DNA from: JBHIDJ01 sp046760105 | GTDB taxonomy: Bacteria > Pseudomonadota > Gammaproteobacteria > Acidiferrobacterales > SPGG2 | Direction: 5' to 3' | Assembly (NCBI GenBank): GCA_046760105.1 | Contig: JBHIDJ010000024.1 | Location: 1-29,831, forward strand | Length of the DNA: 29,831 nucleotides | Part shown: positions 15,946 to 23,743 of the stretch, in pieces | Position numbering within the stretch: position 1 is the stretch's first letter | Layout: every line of letters begins with the position of its first letter | The notes under the pieces: model-generated | The model's database searches: none | The model's input: only the letters and a program-made list of their open reading frames with translations | What the model was told of the DNA's origin: nothing | Position numbers and translations under genes: made by a program

Positions 15946-17466
15946 TTACTGGGAAGCTGCTCGCGCGGTCGTGAGCAGCTTCTGCGCCTTGGCCGCTGGC
16001 ACACCTAAGTTCGAGCCACCGAACTCGGGCAGGATTGCCGTGTTAACGGCGACGACTTTGCCGTTAAGGCCGATGACGGGCCCGCCGCTACCGCCGCTCG
16101 TCGTCTCGGCGTCGTACACGATCGCTGTAGGACTGACCTGGCCAACGATGCCGCGGGTCGCCAACGGGCCAATGCGCCCCCTCTCCGAGAGCCGTCGAGC
16201 GACGGTCCAGAAGTCCATATCGCGTTCGCTCCTTAACTCTTCTACAAAGCCCTCACCCGCGCGCGCTAGCAATGCCCGGATGCCGGTGGGATAGCCCAAC
16301 ACGATCACCTCGTCACCGGGCTGGGGTGGTACATCACTGAGGGTGAGCGCCCTCACCCGGCCGGTCACGCCGCCACACAGCAGAACAGCGACATCGGCGT
16401 CGTCACTGGCAACCACCAGTTCGACCTCGAATGGGTCCTTGACCCCGGCGAGATAACCCACGAATCGGCGCACGGCCGGAACGAAACCTCGGCTGGCAAG
16501 CGCTTGTGATGCGTCGTCTGATTCCCACGGCATGGCGACGTGGCGGTTAGTCAAGACTAGGCCATCGTCACTGGCAACGAATCCGGTGCCGGTGAAGAAT
16601 CGCTCAAGAACCGGTCCCTCACCCTCAGTCGTGATCACTGGCTCACCGGATGGGTTTCGAAGCGGCTGACCATCTGGCCCAAGTGCGAGAAAACGAAGCG
16701 GCCTGTGGTTCTCAGGGTCAACGAACCCATACGCGCCTTGCAGGAAAATGATTGAATCCGCGGCGTCAGAGATGACACGCGTGCCTGCGCCAACACGGGC
16801 CTCAAGGGCCGCGACACGTTCGGAGGTTTCGGCGGCACGCATGCCTTCACCTGCCAGGCGCGCTTCGAGTTGTTGACTGCGCAAGGCCAACGCTGCTGTG
16901 CTGATGGCCAACAACACCAAGACAACAAGCACACCCCCGCGGAACCATGGAGAGGTCTGCGTGGCCAGCTCTCTGGGTATTCCCGCCAATAAGATCGCGG
17001 CCCGATTCAAGGGGGCGTTTCCACCGTGACGCGCGCAATCGACGCAGTCGCTGATCGTTTCAGACATGGATTTATAAGGAGGGGCTCCATCCTCGTAGAA
17101 ACGAAAGCGCAGAAACGGGCCACCTTTTCCGACCTGCAGCAAGTCACCAGAAGCCAGCGTTACGTTTTCTGTCTGTTCACCGTTGACCCACACAGCTTGC
17201 CCGGGCTCCGCCCGGAGTTCATACGTAGCACCGCGTCGGTGCAGTGTGGCATGGTGGGAAGAAACGGCAGGCTCCCGGTTGGCAGGGAAGTGGATCTCGG
17301 CATCGGAACCCGTTCCGATGCGTAGTCTTTCGCCGGCAAGTCTTTCGGTCGTACCTCGGCGACTACCCGAAAGGTGGACCACCACCGCGTTCGAGACGTC
17401 AACCGGATTTCCAGTATTCGGACGCAGCGGGGATGTGGTTGCCGTTTTCATGGTTGGTCGTTCCAT
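15946..17466 (-). CDS. FHA-domain, membrane-anchored trypsin-like protease
   Basis: 506 residues from ATG 17466 (TTG 17490 and ATG 17451 are alternatives). Order: a cytoplasmic FHA domain (about 25-125; GERLRIGTGSDAEIHFPA, then AVSSHHATLH, the phosphothreonine-binding loop), one transmembrane helix (about 176-197), a coiled coil (about 200-228), then a trypsin-like domain. The catalytic triad is visible: His309 in LTNRHVA, Asp358 in DDADVAVLL and Ser460 in TTSGGSGGPV. The layout implies that a phosphorylated protein is sensed inside and proteolysis occurs in the periplasm. The pair Cys-Val-Asp-Cys between FHA and helix is also notable. The next gene upstream is 252 bases away. Confidence 0.85.
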   Translation of the reverse strand: MERPTMKTATTSPLRPNTGNPVDVSNAVVVHLSGSRRGTTERLAGERLRIGTGSDAEIHFPANREPAVSSHHATLHRRGATYELRAEPGQAVWVNGEQTENVTLASGDLLQVGKGGPFLRFRFYEDGAPPYKSMSETISDCVDCARHGGNAPLNRAAILLAGIPRELATQTSPWFRGGVLVVLVLLAISTAALALRSQQLEARLAGEGMRAAETSERVAALEARVGAGTRVISDAADSIIFLQGAYGFVDPENHRPLRFLALGPDGQPLRNPSGEPVITTEGEGPVLERFFTGTGFVASDDGLVLTNRHVAMPWESDDASQALASRGFVPAVRRFVGYLAGVKDPFEVELVVASDDADVAVLLCGGVTGRVRALTLSDVPPQPGDEVIVLGYPTGIRALLARAGEGFVEELRSERDMDFWTVARRLSERGRIGPLATRGIVGQVSPTAIVYDAETTSGGSGGPVIGLNGKVVAVNTAILPEFGGSNLGVPAAKAQKLLTTARAASQ

Positions 17467-17613
17467 TGCAAAGGAACAAGGAGTCGTCAAACCATCAAGC
17501 GCTTGGAGATAGTGAGGGTGGCACCTTGGATGATCCCGACCGTTGCGGCAAAGATGCCCCAGCTGAGTTCGACCGAAACGAACGGGTCAGATGTTTATAT
17601 AGACCGTGCGTTA

Positions 17614-17630
17614 ACTGAAATGCTTTCAGT
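17614..17630. promoter_or_regulatory. Palindrome upstream of the FHA-protease gene
   Basis: ACTGAAA (17614-17620) and TTTCAGT (17624-17630) form a perfect seven-base inverted repeat around TGC, in the gap between the protease gene and the cNMP-binding gene. On the - strand a TATATA element lies about 12 bases further on. It may be an operator for the protease gene or a weak terminator for the cNMP gene. Confidence 0.35.
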
Positions 17631-17717
17631 ATACTCTTTTGTGCTTGACGGTTCCTGCAACCGTGGAGAAACGTAGATTTTCCTTCTACTGTGTCCCACC
17701 CGTTCGATCGGCGTGCA

Positions 17718-18191
17718 CTAGGCAAACCCAGACGGATTCCATTCATCCATCATCTTCTGACGGGCGGCGTCGAGCCGCTCAGACATCAATGCTGCAAATC
17801 TCTTTAACAACTCATAGCCAAATCTCGGTTCCTGCTCGCAGCGTGCCAATATGGCGCGGCCATCAAATTCGAGCAAATCGGAGTCTTCTTCTGCCCTCGC
17901 CTGAAAATTCCATCTGTAAGGCGCTATCAGCCAGGACCATCCGAGAATTTGATCTTCGCCCAAACTCTGGATTTCAATTGCGGGGCCCATTAGCGCTGGA
18001 ATCTGCACGGCGACGCGCCCGTTCCGGATCAGATAAAACTTGTCGGCACGATCGCCCTGTTGAAACAAAACCTCGCCCTTTTTGATCTGCAACTCGCCGG
18101 CACACTGAGACAGAAATTTTGTGAAGTCCTCGTTCAACCCGGAAAAAAACTCATGGGCGGACAGATAATCGTCAATTGACCGTTTATTCAT
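17718..18191 (-). CDS. Stand-alone cyclic-nucleotide-binding domain protein
   Basis: 157 residues with one CRP-type beta-roll domain (about 12-130): QIKKGEVLFQQGDRADKFYL, IRNGRVAVQI, then SLGEDQILGWSWLIAPYRWN and FQARAEEDSDLLEFDG. There is no helix-turn-helix after it, only a helical end (LLKRFAALMSERLDAARQKM), so it is not a DNA-binding CRP. The phosphate-binding cassette is degenerate, and the ligand may not be cAMP. The ATG has a GGGGAGG site. Likely a small sensor or subunit acting through protein contacts. Confidence 0.82.
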   Translation of the reverse strand: MNKRSIDDYLSAHEFFSGLNEDFTKFLSQCAGELQIKKGEVLFQQGDRADKFYLIRNGRVAVQIPALMGPAIEIQSLGEDQILGWSWLIAPYRWNFQARAEEDSDLLEFDGRAILARCEQEPRFGYELLKRFAALMSERLDAARQKMMDEWNPSGFA

Positions 18192-18468
18192 TCGCTACCT
18201 CCCCGACTCCGCTGCTTACGATCGTGGGCGAAGAGATGAGGTCAGAGGCACACTAACGGCCGCTTCGTCTGTCAGAAAAATCATCGATTCGCCCTGTCGT
18301 CCTTATTTAATATCTGACCTCGATTATACGCAAACTCTACCGCCGGGGTACCTGACACAGCCACAAGAATGGTCGGGTGCATTTATCCCCCAAGCATTAT
18401 ATGTAAGTTCGCTAGTGGTGCTCTCGTACAGGGCTGGACTCCTTCATCTATCACTTATCCGCTTGGAT

Positions 18469-18744
18469 TTAGCTGAGTTGTGGTTTTACTGCCGTGAACT
18501 TAATGCTAACGACTTTCCCTTGCGCCACAGCAAGATCCTCTTTCGCAGGGGCAGGGGTGAATTCCGGCCCTGGACAACATGCCATTTCGTCTAGGTTCTT
18601 CGGAGGCAGCGGGTGACGAGCTACGATTTCAAGCTGTCTAAAACCTGCTTTCCTGACTATCTCGAAATAGCTCTCCTCATCAATGGCTCCACCCACGCAT
18701 CCTACCCACGTTGATCGGAAGCGTGCTTGTACCTGAGGATCGAC
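18469..18744 (-). pseudogene. C-terminal relic resembling arsenite methyltransferase (ArsM)
   Basis: The reading frame from about 18744 to the stop at 18469 encodes WVGCVGGAIDEESYFEIVRK, then AGFRQLEIV and a tail with ACCPGPEF and VVSIKFTAVKP. This resembles the last ~90 residues of ArsM-type methyltransferases. The SAM-binding core that should precede it is absent: immediately upstream is the exported-protein gene at 18756-19544. The ORF can be extended to ATG 18810 only by running into that gene. I read it as a 5'-deleted remnant; if translated it would lack the catalytic domain. Confidence 0.6.
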
Positions 18745-18755
18745 TGTCCCCGAAG

Positions 18756-19544
18756 TCAGCGTGGCGTGCGCATCGGGTCGACATGCTGATAGTCCGCTGG
18801 AATCTGACACACGCCGGACGATAGATGTTTGCCAGAGCCCTTTGCGTACGTCACGACGTTATTGTCATCGAGCTCCTTCACCTGGACTGCCACGCCGTTG
18901 GTACCCATGATACCGGTAAAACCCGCTTCGTCTACAAACGGATTTGTGCTAGCAAGCCGCTTCATAAACTCGCCCATATCTACCAACGTATCATAGTCCG
19001 CCTTAGATAGACCAAGTGCTTCTCGGTTAGCGACACAGACCTCTCGCTCCTTGGTATCTCCGCGGTAGACATTGATGATCTTGCACCTGATACCGTTGAC
19101 CTTACGGTACTGTGCGGTCGCTTCGATCCGTACTTTCGGTCTCTGCGATGGGCTGGTCGTCGGCATGCCCATCTGTCCCATCATCTGCTCCATCTGCTGG
19201 CGTTGCTCAGGCGTCATGTCCTTCATCTGCTCCTGCATTTGCACCATCATTTGTTGCTGAGCACTCTTTATCTGCTGACCCATATCCTTCATGGCCTGCT
19301 CATTCAACTGATAATATTGGCGTTCGCGTTTATCAACGCTGACGAACTGCTTGTTTGTGCTGTCGTAGATGGAATATACGTCCGGAGCCTCATGATCAAT
19401 AACCTTGACACAGCCGGTACCGATAAACATTTCAGTTTTAAGCTCTTGCCGTTCGTTCACGAATTGAAGCGTTGCCGCCATCAGTGATGATGGGATCAAC
19501 ATGGTGGTGGAAACGATGGAAAGTACAAGATGGATTGAATACAT
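18756..19544 (-). CDS. Exported Met/Gln-rich protein, DUF4412-like
   Basis: 262 residues from ATG 19544, chosen for a perfect AGGAGG site eight bases upstream. A signal peptide (YSIHLVLSIVSTTMLIPSSL) is followed by a beta-rich part (LQFVNERQELKTEMFIGTG, then YSIYDSTNKQFVSVDKRERQ). A Met/Gln-rich helix follows, about residues 90-125 (IKSAQQQMMVQMQEQMKD and QQMEQMMGQMGMP). After it come TAQYRKVNGIRCKIINVYRG and two further cysteines. The order resembles DUF4412 periplasmic proteins of unknown function. The Met-rich segment could bind Cu(I) or simply form a coiled coil. Confidence 0.7.
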   Translation of the reverse strand: MYSIHLVLSIVSTTMLIPSSLMAATLQFVNERQELKTEMFIGTGCVKVIDHEAPDVYSIYDSTNKQFVSVDKRERQYYQLNEQAMKDMGQQIKSAQQQMMVQMQEQMKDMTPEQRQQMEQMMGQMGMPTTSPSQRPKVRIEATAQYRKVNGIRCKIINVYRGDTKEREVCVANREALGLSKADYDTLVDMGEFMKRLASTNPFVDEAGFTGIMGTNGVAVQVKELDDNNVVTYAKGSGKHLSSGVCQIPADYQHVDPMRTPR

Positions 19545-19780
19545 GACGCTGTTTCCTCCTGCAATTATTATTGACGACAGAGAGGTATTTGTTATCGTCA
19601 CTGCTTGTGTACCCTACACGGGCTGGGCGTTTGGCACAAGCTCAGCTGTAAGGAAAACATTGTAGCCAAAACGGTCGCCGTGAAATACCAAAGGAAGTTT
19701 GTAGAGTATGCTAGCGGCTTGCTGGTACCGTATTAAGCTGTGGCGTAACATGTTGGGTGGGACACCCACAAGAAGACACA

Positions 19781-20623
19781 ATGGCGGACAACCCTTCCTA
19801 CGATCCCGAGGCTTACAGGGATTTTGAACATGCGGCGTGGGCGAAGCTACCGCAGACCTACCAAGAGCACTTTGGGTTCCTAACTGCACAGGCTGCCGAG
19901 CCGATGTTGGATGCGGTGGGAACAGCAAGCGGTGTTCGTCTGCTCGAAGTCGCCTGCGGGACCGGTTACGTCTCGGCAGCTGCCATGGTCCGGGGGGCTA
20001 TTCCTGTCGGCATTGATTTCGTGGCAGGCATGGTCACCGAAGCACGAAACCGACATCCCAGCATCGAGTTCCGTGAAGGCGATGCCGAAGCCTTGCCCTT
20101 TGTCGATGAAAGCTTCGATGCCGTCGTCTGTAACTTCGGGCTCCATCATTTCGGCCGGCCAGAGCAAGCAATGGCTGAAGCCTACCGCGTACTCGCACCG
20201 GGCGGACGCTACGCCTTTACCGTATGGTTTCCGCCCGACGAGGTGAGGCTAAACTTGAGGCAGGTCGTTCGGGCAGCTGTCGAGACTCACGGTGATCCTC
20301 ACAGACCACTTCCGTCTTCACCGCCAGAATTCAGCGACCTCCAAGAGAGCAAACAGGCGCTTCTGGCTATCGGCTTCGCCGATGCGATCGCATCGAAGCT
20401 TGCCATCATGGGGAGATGGTCTAAAGCGGATCACGTTCTGGACACCCTTTACAAAGGCATGGGGCGAACGAAGGCACTTGTGGAAGCACAAACCGATGAG
20501 GCACGGAAAAAGATCGAAAACGCTATTCTTGAAGTCGCCAAACGTTTCGAGAAGGACGGCATCATTGAAATCCCGATGCCAGCAATGCTCGCTTGCGCCC
20601 GCAAGCCCTCCCGAAACTCCTAG
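19781..20623 (+). CDS. Class I SAM-dependent methyltransferase
   Basis: 280 residues from ATG 19781 (GTG 19757 in frame is an alternative). Motif I is LLEVACGTGYVSAAAMVRGA, followed by the acidic motif II (PVGIDFVAGMVTEARNR), EGDAEALPFVDESFDAVVCN, GLHHFGRPEQAMAEAYRVL and APGGRYAFTVW. This is the UbiE/COQ5-like small-molecule methyltransferase type. Substrate unknown. It diverges from the exported-protein gene across a 236-base gap and is closed by a terminator at 20675. Confidence 0.88.
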   Translation: MADNPSYDPEAYRDFEHAAWAKLPQTYQEHFGFLTAQAAEPMLDAVGTASGVRLLEVACGTGYVSAAAMVRGAIPVGIDFVAGMVTEARNRHPSIEFREGDAEALPFVDESFDAVVCNFGLHHFGRPEQAMAEAYRVLAPGGRYAFTVWFPPDEVRLNLRQVVRAAVETHGDPHRPLPSSPPEFSDLQESKQALLAIGFADAIASKLAIMGRWSKADHVLDTLYKGMGRTKALVEAQTDEARKKIENAILEVAKRFEKDGIIEIPMPAMLACARKPSRNS

Positions 20624-20674
20624 ACTTTGATTGACAGCTAAATCAAGGCGTAACCATGTCGTGGGAAAGCTACA

Positions 20675-20707
20675 CCCCGTCTTTGGCGGGGCTCTTCTTT
20701 TTCTTTC
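20675..20707 (+). terminator. Rho-independent terminator after the methyltransferase
   Basis: Stem CCCCGTC (20675-20681) with GGCGGGG (20685-20691), one G-T wobble and a three-base loop, followed by a T-rich run (ctcttctttttctttc). It is 52 bases after the stop of the upstream gene. Confidence 0.8.
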
Positions 20708-20849
20708 TGGAAGGGTCCTAGAAACCTTCTCGCCTCGTTGTAGTCGAGTTCCCCAATGTCGAAAATGCAAAGGAATAGTGAAACTCGGAGGAATACCGCC
20801 GGCGAAGTAGTTGCTGCCAGCCGATGACTTCGAATCGGGGGAAGGAGTA

Positions 20850-20880
20850 GAATCCAAGGTGGATTCGAGACTGGCGTCTC
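20850..20880 (+). promoter_or_regulatory. Two tandem short hairpins in the leader of the EF-Tu-like gene
   Basis: GAATCC (20850-20855) pairs with GGATTC (20861-20866), and directly after it GAGAC (20867-20871) pairs with GTCTC (20876-20880). The two perfect stems abut with no spacer and end 22 bases before the ATG, close to the ribosome binding site, so they may influence translation. Confidence 0.4.
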
Positions 20881-20902
20881 ACATCATGTGGGGGAACAGG
20901 CT

Positions 20903-21163
20903 ATGGCGGAGCAGAAGATCGGCGTCGTCACCCATTACTTCGGCAAGATCGGTGTCGCTGCGGTGAGCCTGACGGACGGGGAGCTCGCCGTCGGCGACAC
21001 GATCCGTATCAAGGGCCACACGAGCGACTTCACCCAGCAAGTGGAGACCATGCAAGTTGACCACAAGCCCATCGAGGTCGCCCGCATTGGCGATTCGGTC
21101 GGTATGAACGTAGTCGAACACGCGCGGGAGCACGACGAAGTCTTCAAGGTCACCGACGACTGA
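20903..21163 (+). CDS. Free-standing EF-Tu domain II-like protein
   Basis: 86 residues from ATG 20903, the usual N-terminus (AEQKIGVVTHYFGKIGVAAV). The sequence is a single beta-barrel like domain II of translational GTPases: SLTDGELAVGDTIRIKGHTS, DFTQQVETMQVDHKPIEVAR and GDSVGMNVVEHAREHDEV. No GTPase domain is present. Such stand-alone barrels are known as translation elongation factor-like proteins; their role is unknown. An upstream in-frame start (20888) is less likely. It may bind RNA or a small ligand. Confidence 0.82.
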   Translation: MAEQKIGVVTHYFGKIGVAAVSLTDGELAVGDTIRIKGHTSDFTQQVETMQVDHKPIEVARIGDSVGMNVVEHAREHDEVFKVTDD

Positions 21164-21184
21164 ACCTCAGTCGTCTCGCCGCGT

Positions 21185-21223
21185 GACCACGGTTCACTGA
21201 AACATGGTGGTTGGTCTTTTATT
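21185..21223 (+). terminator. Possible terminator after the EF-Tu-like gene
   Basis: GACCA near 21185 and TGGTC near 21212-21216 can close an imperfect stem with an inner ACCAC/GTGGT alternative, followed by ttttatt. The stem is short and bulged, so this is tentative. Confidence 0.4.
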
Positions 21224-21333
21224 AATCACTTACAACTAAGTTATCTGACGGCACCACAGCTCCGACCGTTACACAGGCGAAATGCCATGGTTTCAGGGAT
21301 TCTCCAGATTAAAAGGGAGTCCTCGCAAAACGT

Positions 21334-21363
21334 TTGAAGCAATAGCAACAGGTTTGTTATCAT
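21334..21363 (+). promoter_or_regulatory. Sigma-70-like promoter before the 35-residue gene
   Basis: TTGAAG (21334-21339) and TATCAT (21358-21363) are separated by 18 bases; the -10 element matches five of six consensus positions and the -35 four of six. Transcription would begin near 21370, 30 bases before the GTG of the small ORF. Confidence 0.45.
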
Positions 21364-21399
21364 CGTATTCAAGATCATCTCAAAATTGAAGGACAATCC

Positions 21400-21507
21400 G
21401 TGAACTTTTGGCGCTTTTGGGGCGATCTCAGTATGTGGAACAGGGTCGGCCTCGCCGTTGTCACCGCGGTTGTCCTTCTCGCCGTAATCTTCCTGCTTTT
21501 GTCCTAA
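21400..21507 (+). CDS. 35-residue single-pass membrane peptide
   Basis: A complete small ORF: GTG start with AAGGA seven bases before it, a short amphipathic N-terminus rich in Trp (NFWRFWGDLSMWNRVG), then one hydrophobic helix, LAVVTAVVLLAVIFLLLS, ending at TAA. The Trp-rich interface followed by a transmembrane helix is typical of small membrane peptides that modulate larger complexes, or of type I toxins. No antisense RNA or toxin family is recognised. Support: ribosome binding site, upstream promoter-like elements and a clear helix; no homologue is recalled. Confidence 0.55.
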   Translation: MNFWRFWGDLSMWNRVGLAVVTAVVLLAVIFLLLS

Positions 21508-21933
21508 TCCTTCACGTGCGGATACTCCTCAAGGACCATTATGCTTGGTGGAGAAGTCTCTCGTAGATCGCTTTCGTCTCAGGTGCAGGTTCCACTTTCA
21601 AGACTGCCGATAGCGTCTTTCGACAGCGGTTATACGTTTTGATAGCTTCAGCCTGACGACCTAGTTGCTGGCAGAAAATAATCAAATGGCGGTAAAGGCC
21701 CTCCGCCACATTGTCTGCTTCAAGATCCTCGGTTGGTGACCCAGCACGCTGAGAGTTAACAAGACGCTTGAATCTGGGCAGCTACGAGAGAACGAATGAG
21801 CATCAGATGTTACACAAGCGGCTCAACGGTACGGTTTATTCCCGTAGTGCACTACGGGGCAAGACGTACGCGTTCGACGGAAAGACCAGAGTCGGAACGC
21901 GTTGACCCCGCTGGCGTAAGCGGTAGTCGCGAA
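21508..21933. other. Gap between small membrane gene and ankyrin gene
   Basis: Apart from the BTAD relic on the - strand nothing coding is supported. The rightward ORF from 21796 runs into the ankyrin gene on the other strand and has no family features. Confidence 0.5.
21539..21781 (-). pseudogene. Relic of a BTAD-domain transcriptional activator
   Basis: The - strand is open for 80 codons and encodes EADNVAEGLYRHLIIFCQQL, then GRQAEAIKTYNRCRKTLSAV and LKVEPAPETKAIYERLLHQA before a TAA. This is the helical TPR-like C-terminus of bacterial transcriptional activation domain (BTAD) regulators such as the MalT/SARP-like ATPase activators. In front of it LPRFKRLV also fits the family, but a segment of the expected repeat between them is missing, and an in-frame TAG (21782-21784) closes the frame upstream. 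No start codon or upstream domains remain. Confidence 0.65.
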
Positions 21934-22401
21934 TTACTCCGTTCCACCGCTCAGTGTGAGCAACTCTACTATGTCTTCGTGGCCGCTAAGGCGCGCCCAG
22001 CTTAGCGGCGTGTTGCCGTGTCTACCCCTTGCGTTGACGTTGCTGCCTTTGCGGATCAGCAGTTCCGCCACGGCCTTGCTGCCCCTGATCGCCGCCCAGT
22101 GCAGTGGCGCGTAGCCGTACTTATCCTTGAGATCGAGCTTCGCGCCCTTGTCGATCAGCAGTTCAGCTAAAATAGAGTGCCCATTATAGGCGGCCCAGTG
22201 CAACGCCGTGAGGCCATCCTTGTTCTTGTCATTCACCTTGGCGCCCCTGGCGATGAGCCGTCTTACCTCCGCGACGTTATTGTCCTGAGCGGCCTCGTGA
22301 AGCGGCCCCGCCCACACCCAAGACACGATGAACACATTCACCAGCGCCAGTAGTGCAACCCAATAGCGCAGGCGAGCCCTCATCTTATCCGTCGAGCTCA
22401 T
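21934..22401 (-). CDS. Exported or membrane-anchored ankyrin-repeat protein
   Basis: 155 residues from ATG 22401 (GGA site eight bases upstream). A hydrophobic N-terminal helix (YWVALLALVNVFIVSWVWA) acts as a signal or anchor. About four ankyrin repeats follow: PLHEAAQDNNVAEVRRLIAR, DGLTALHWAAYNGHSILAEL, YGYAPLHWAAIRGSKAVAEL and HGNTPLSWARLSGHEDIVEL. It would provide a periplasmic protein-interaction surface. The frame is open upstream to 22497, without better support. No operon partner. Confidence 0.85.
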   Translation of the reverse strand: MSSTDKMRARLRYWVALLALVNVFIVSWVWAGPLHEAAQDNNVAEVRRLIARGAKVNDKNKDGLTALHWAAYNGHSILAELLIDKGAKLDLKDKYGYAPLHWAAIRGSKAVAELLIRKGSNVNARGRHGNTPLSWARLSGHEDIVELLTLSGGTE

Positions 22402-22773
22402 TAGACATTCCAACAAAACGAATGCTAGCCGCTTAAAGGTCCCTTTCCAAGTAGAGACGACGTAGCAGCGTAGGCTCCCTGTATCTAAGTAAGACAATGC
22501 TACGCTCCTTCGCGAGTCCTGGCCACAAGGGCAATGCGTGTGTTCAGTACCCTGCTGCGGAAAAGCTTCGACGGACAGAAAGTTAGATTGGAGAATGGTT
22601 AGCAGCTAGGAATCGTGCTTTCGTATGACACGTTGTGGACCGCAGACGCAACGCATTGCGTTCCATGGCGTCCCCAAGGGAGTTTAAACGTTATGCGAGC
22701 AGCTTTGGTTTGGTAGTGTCGATTGAAGTCGAGGCAGCTTAATTAGGATTACTTTGCTGACTGCTAATCAGAG
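22402..22773. other. Non-coding stretch upstream of the ankyrin gene
   Basis: No gene supported. An odd palindrome AACGCA-T-TGCGTT sits at 22650-22662, and the sequence is otherwise unremarkable. It must hold the promoter of the ankyrin gene. Confidence 0.4.
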
Positions 22774-22875
22774 TCACCCTTTGTTGGATGGCTCACTTGA
22801 GGTTCCAATGAGATCGTCCAGCAGCGCTTTCGCATCCTTCAAATCTGCGGTGTCGAGACCGTCGCTAGGGCGAGA
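22774..22875 (-). pseudogene. 33-codon C-terminal relic of an ATPase/cyclase-type regulator
   Basis: Directly after, and in frame with, the stop of the glutathione S-transferase gene, the - strand reads DGLDTADLKDAKALLDDLIG and ends in TGA at 22774-22776. This matches the characteristic end (GFDTADLKEAKALLDEL-type) of large TPR-containing AAA-ATPase/adenylate cyclase regulators. Everything upstream has been replaced by the GST gene, so it is a fossil tail. Readthrough of the GST stop would fuse it. Confidence 0.55.
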
Positions 22876-23520
22876 TCAGAAGGTCAATCGACCTCGCAAT
22901 TCTTCGAACGAGACCATCACATATTCTCGATAAACGTCACGCTCGCGAAGACGTCGATACCATCTTTCTACATTCGGCAAGTCGGGGCGATGGATCGGCA
23001 TGTTGAAATAGCGAAAGAGTGTCATGCCGGTCGGAATGTCGGCCATTGTCAGGTGATCGGCTGCAACAAATTGATGCTTCGAAAGTTGCGCATCAAGGAG
23101 ATGATAATAGCCATTTAGCCGATCGTTTGTTGCCTGGATCTCATCTCTATCTTGCTCGTCCGTGGGGGTACGAACCGTTAGCCAAAAAAGCCTGTTAAAG
23201 TCGCCATAGAGCGTGGTCTGTGCCCAAGACATCCACTGGTCGGCATATGCGCGTTCCGCCGGATCGTCGGACCAAAGCGAGCCCACGCAGTATTTTGCTG
23301 CCAGATAGCGAATAATGGCATTGCTTTCCCAAACGACGATACCATCATCGTCGAGCGTCGGAACCCGACCGTGTGGGTTCAACTTGAGGTATTTGCGGTC
23401 ATCCAGCCCACCAAACGAACCACCCAGTTGGATGTGTTCGAAGGGCCGCTTGGTTTCGCCAAGCATCCACAGTCCCTTCTGCACACTGTCGGATGTGCCG
23501 CGTCCGTATATCTTCAACAT
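22876..23520 (-). CDS. Glutathione S-transferase
   Basis: 214 residues with the two-domain GST layout: a thioredoxin-like N-terminal domain (KIYGRGTSDSVQKGLWMLGE, then LNPHGRVPTLDDDGIVVWES and NAIIRYLAAKY, with the cis-Pro and Glu-Ser glutathione motifs) and a helical C-terminal domain with FVAADHLTMADIPTGMTLFR. The catalytic residue is probably Ser10 or Ser12 in GRGTSDSVQ, as in beta/theta-like bacterial GSTs. It would conjugate or reduce electrophiles with glutathione in the cytoplasm. The ATG has AAGGA upstream. The next gene on the strand ends 223 bases away. Confidence 0.92.
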   Translation of the reverse strand: MLKIYGRGTSDSVQKGLWMLGETKRPFEHIQLGGSFGGLDDRKYLKLNPHGRVPTLDDDGIVVWESNAIIRYLAAKYCVGSLWSDDPAERAYADQWMSWAQTTLYGDFNRLFWLTVRTPTDEQDRDEIQATNDRLNGYYHLLDAQLSKHQFVAADHLTMADIPTGMTLFRYFNMPIHRPDLPNVERWYRRLRERDVYREYVMVSFEELRGRLTF

Positions 23521-23743
23521 CCACTGGTTCCTTCGAATAGCCGTCTGGGTGTCGCCGACGATAGCAGATTACGTAACAGAGGCGAATTTTCCGTCATGGC
23601 TATGGGCGGACTGGCTCAAGCTCGCGAGGTTTCGTCTGCAAACCGGTCTTGAGCGGACCTGGGAATTAACGGGCGGGACGGAGGATCAGCTTACGGGGAG
23701 GATGGTGCAGATTAATCAGGTGGTGGCACTAACGAACCTCATG

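Noticed and set aside
21796..22005. 69-codon + strand ORF
   Set aside because: Its end is antisense to the ankyrin gene, and the sequence is not protein-like.
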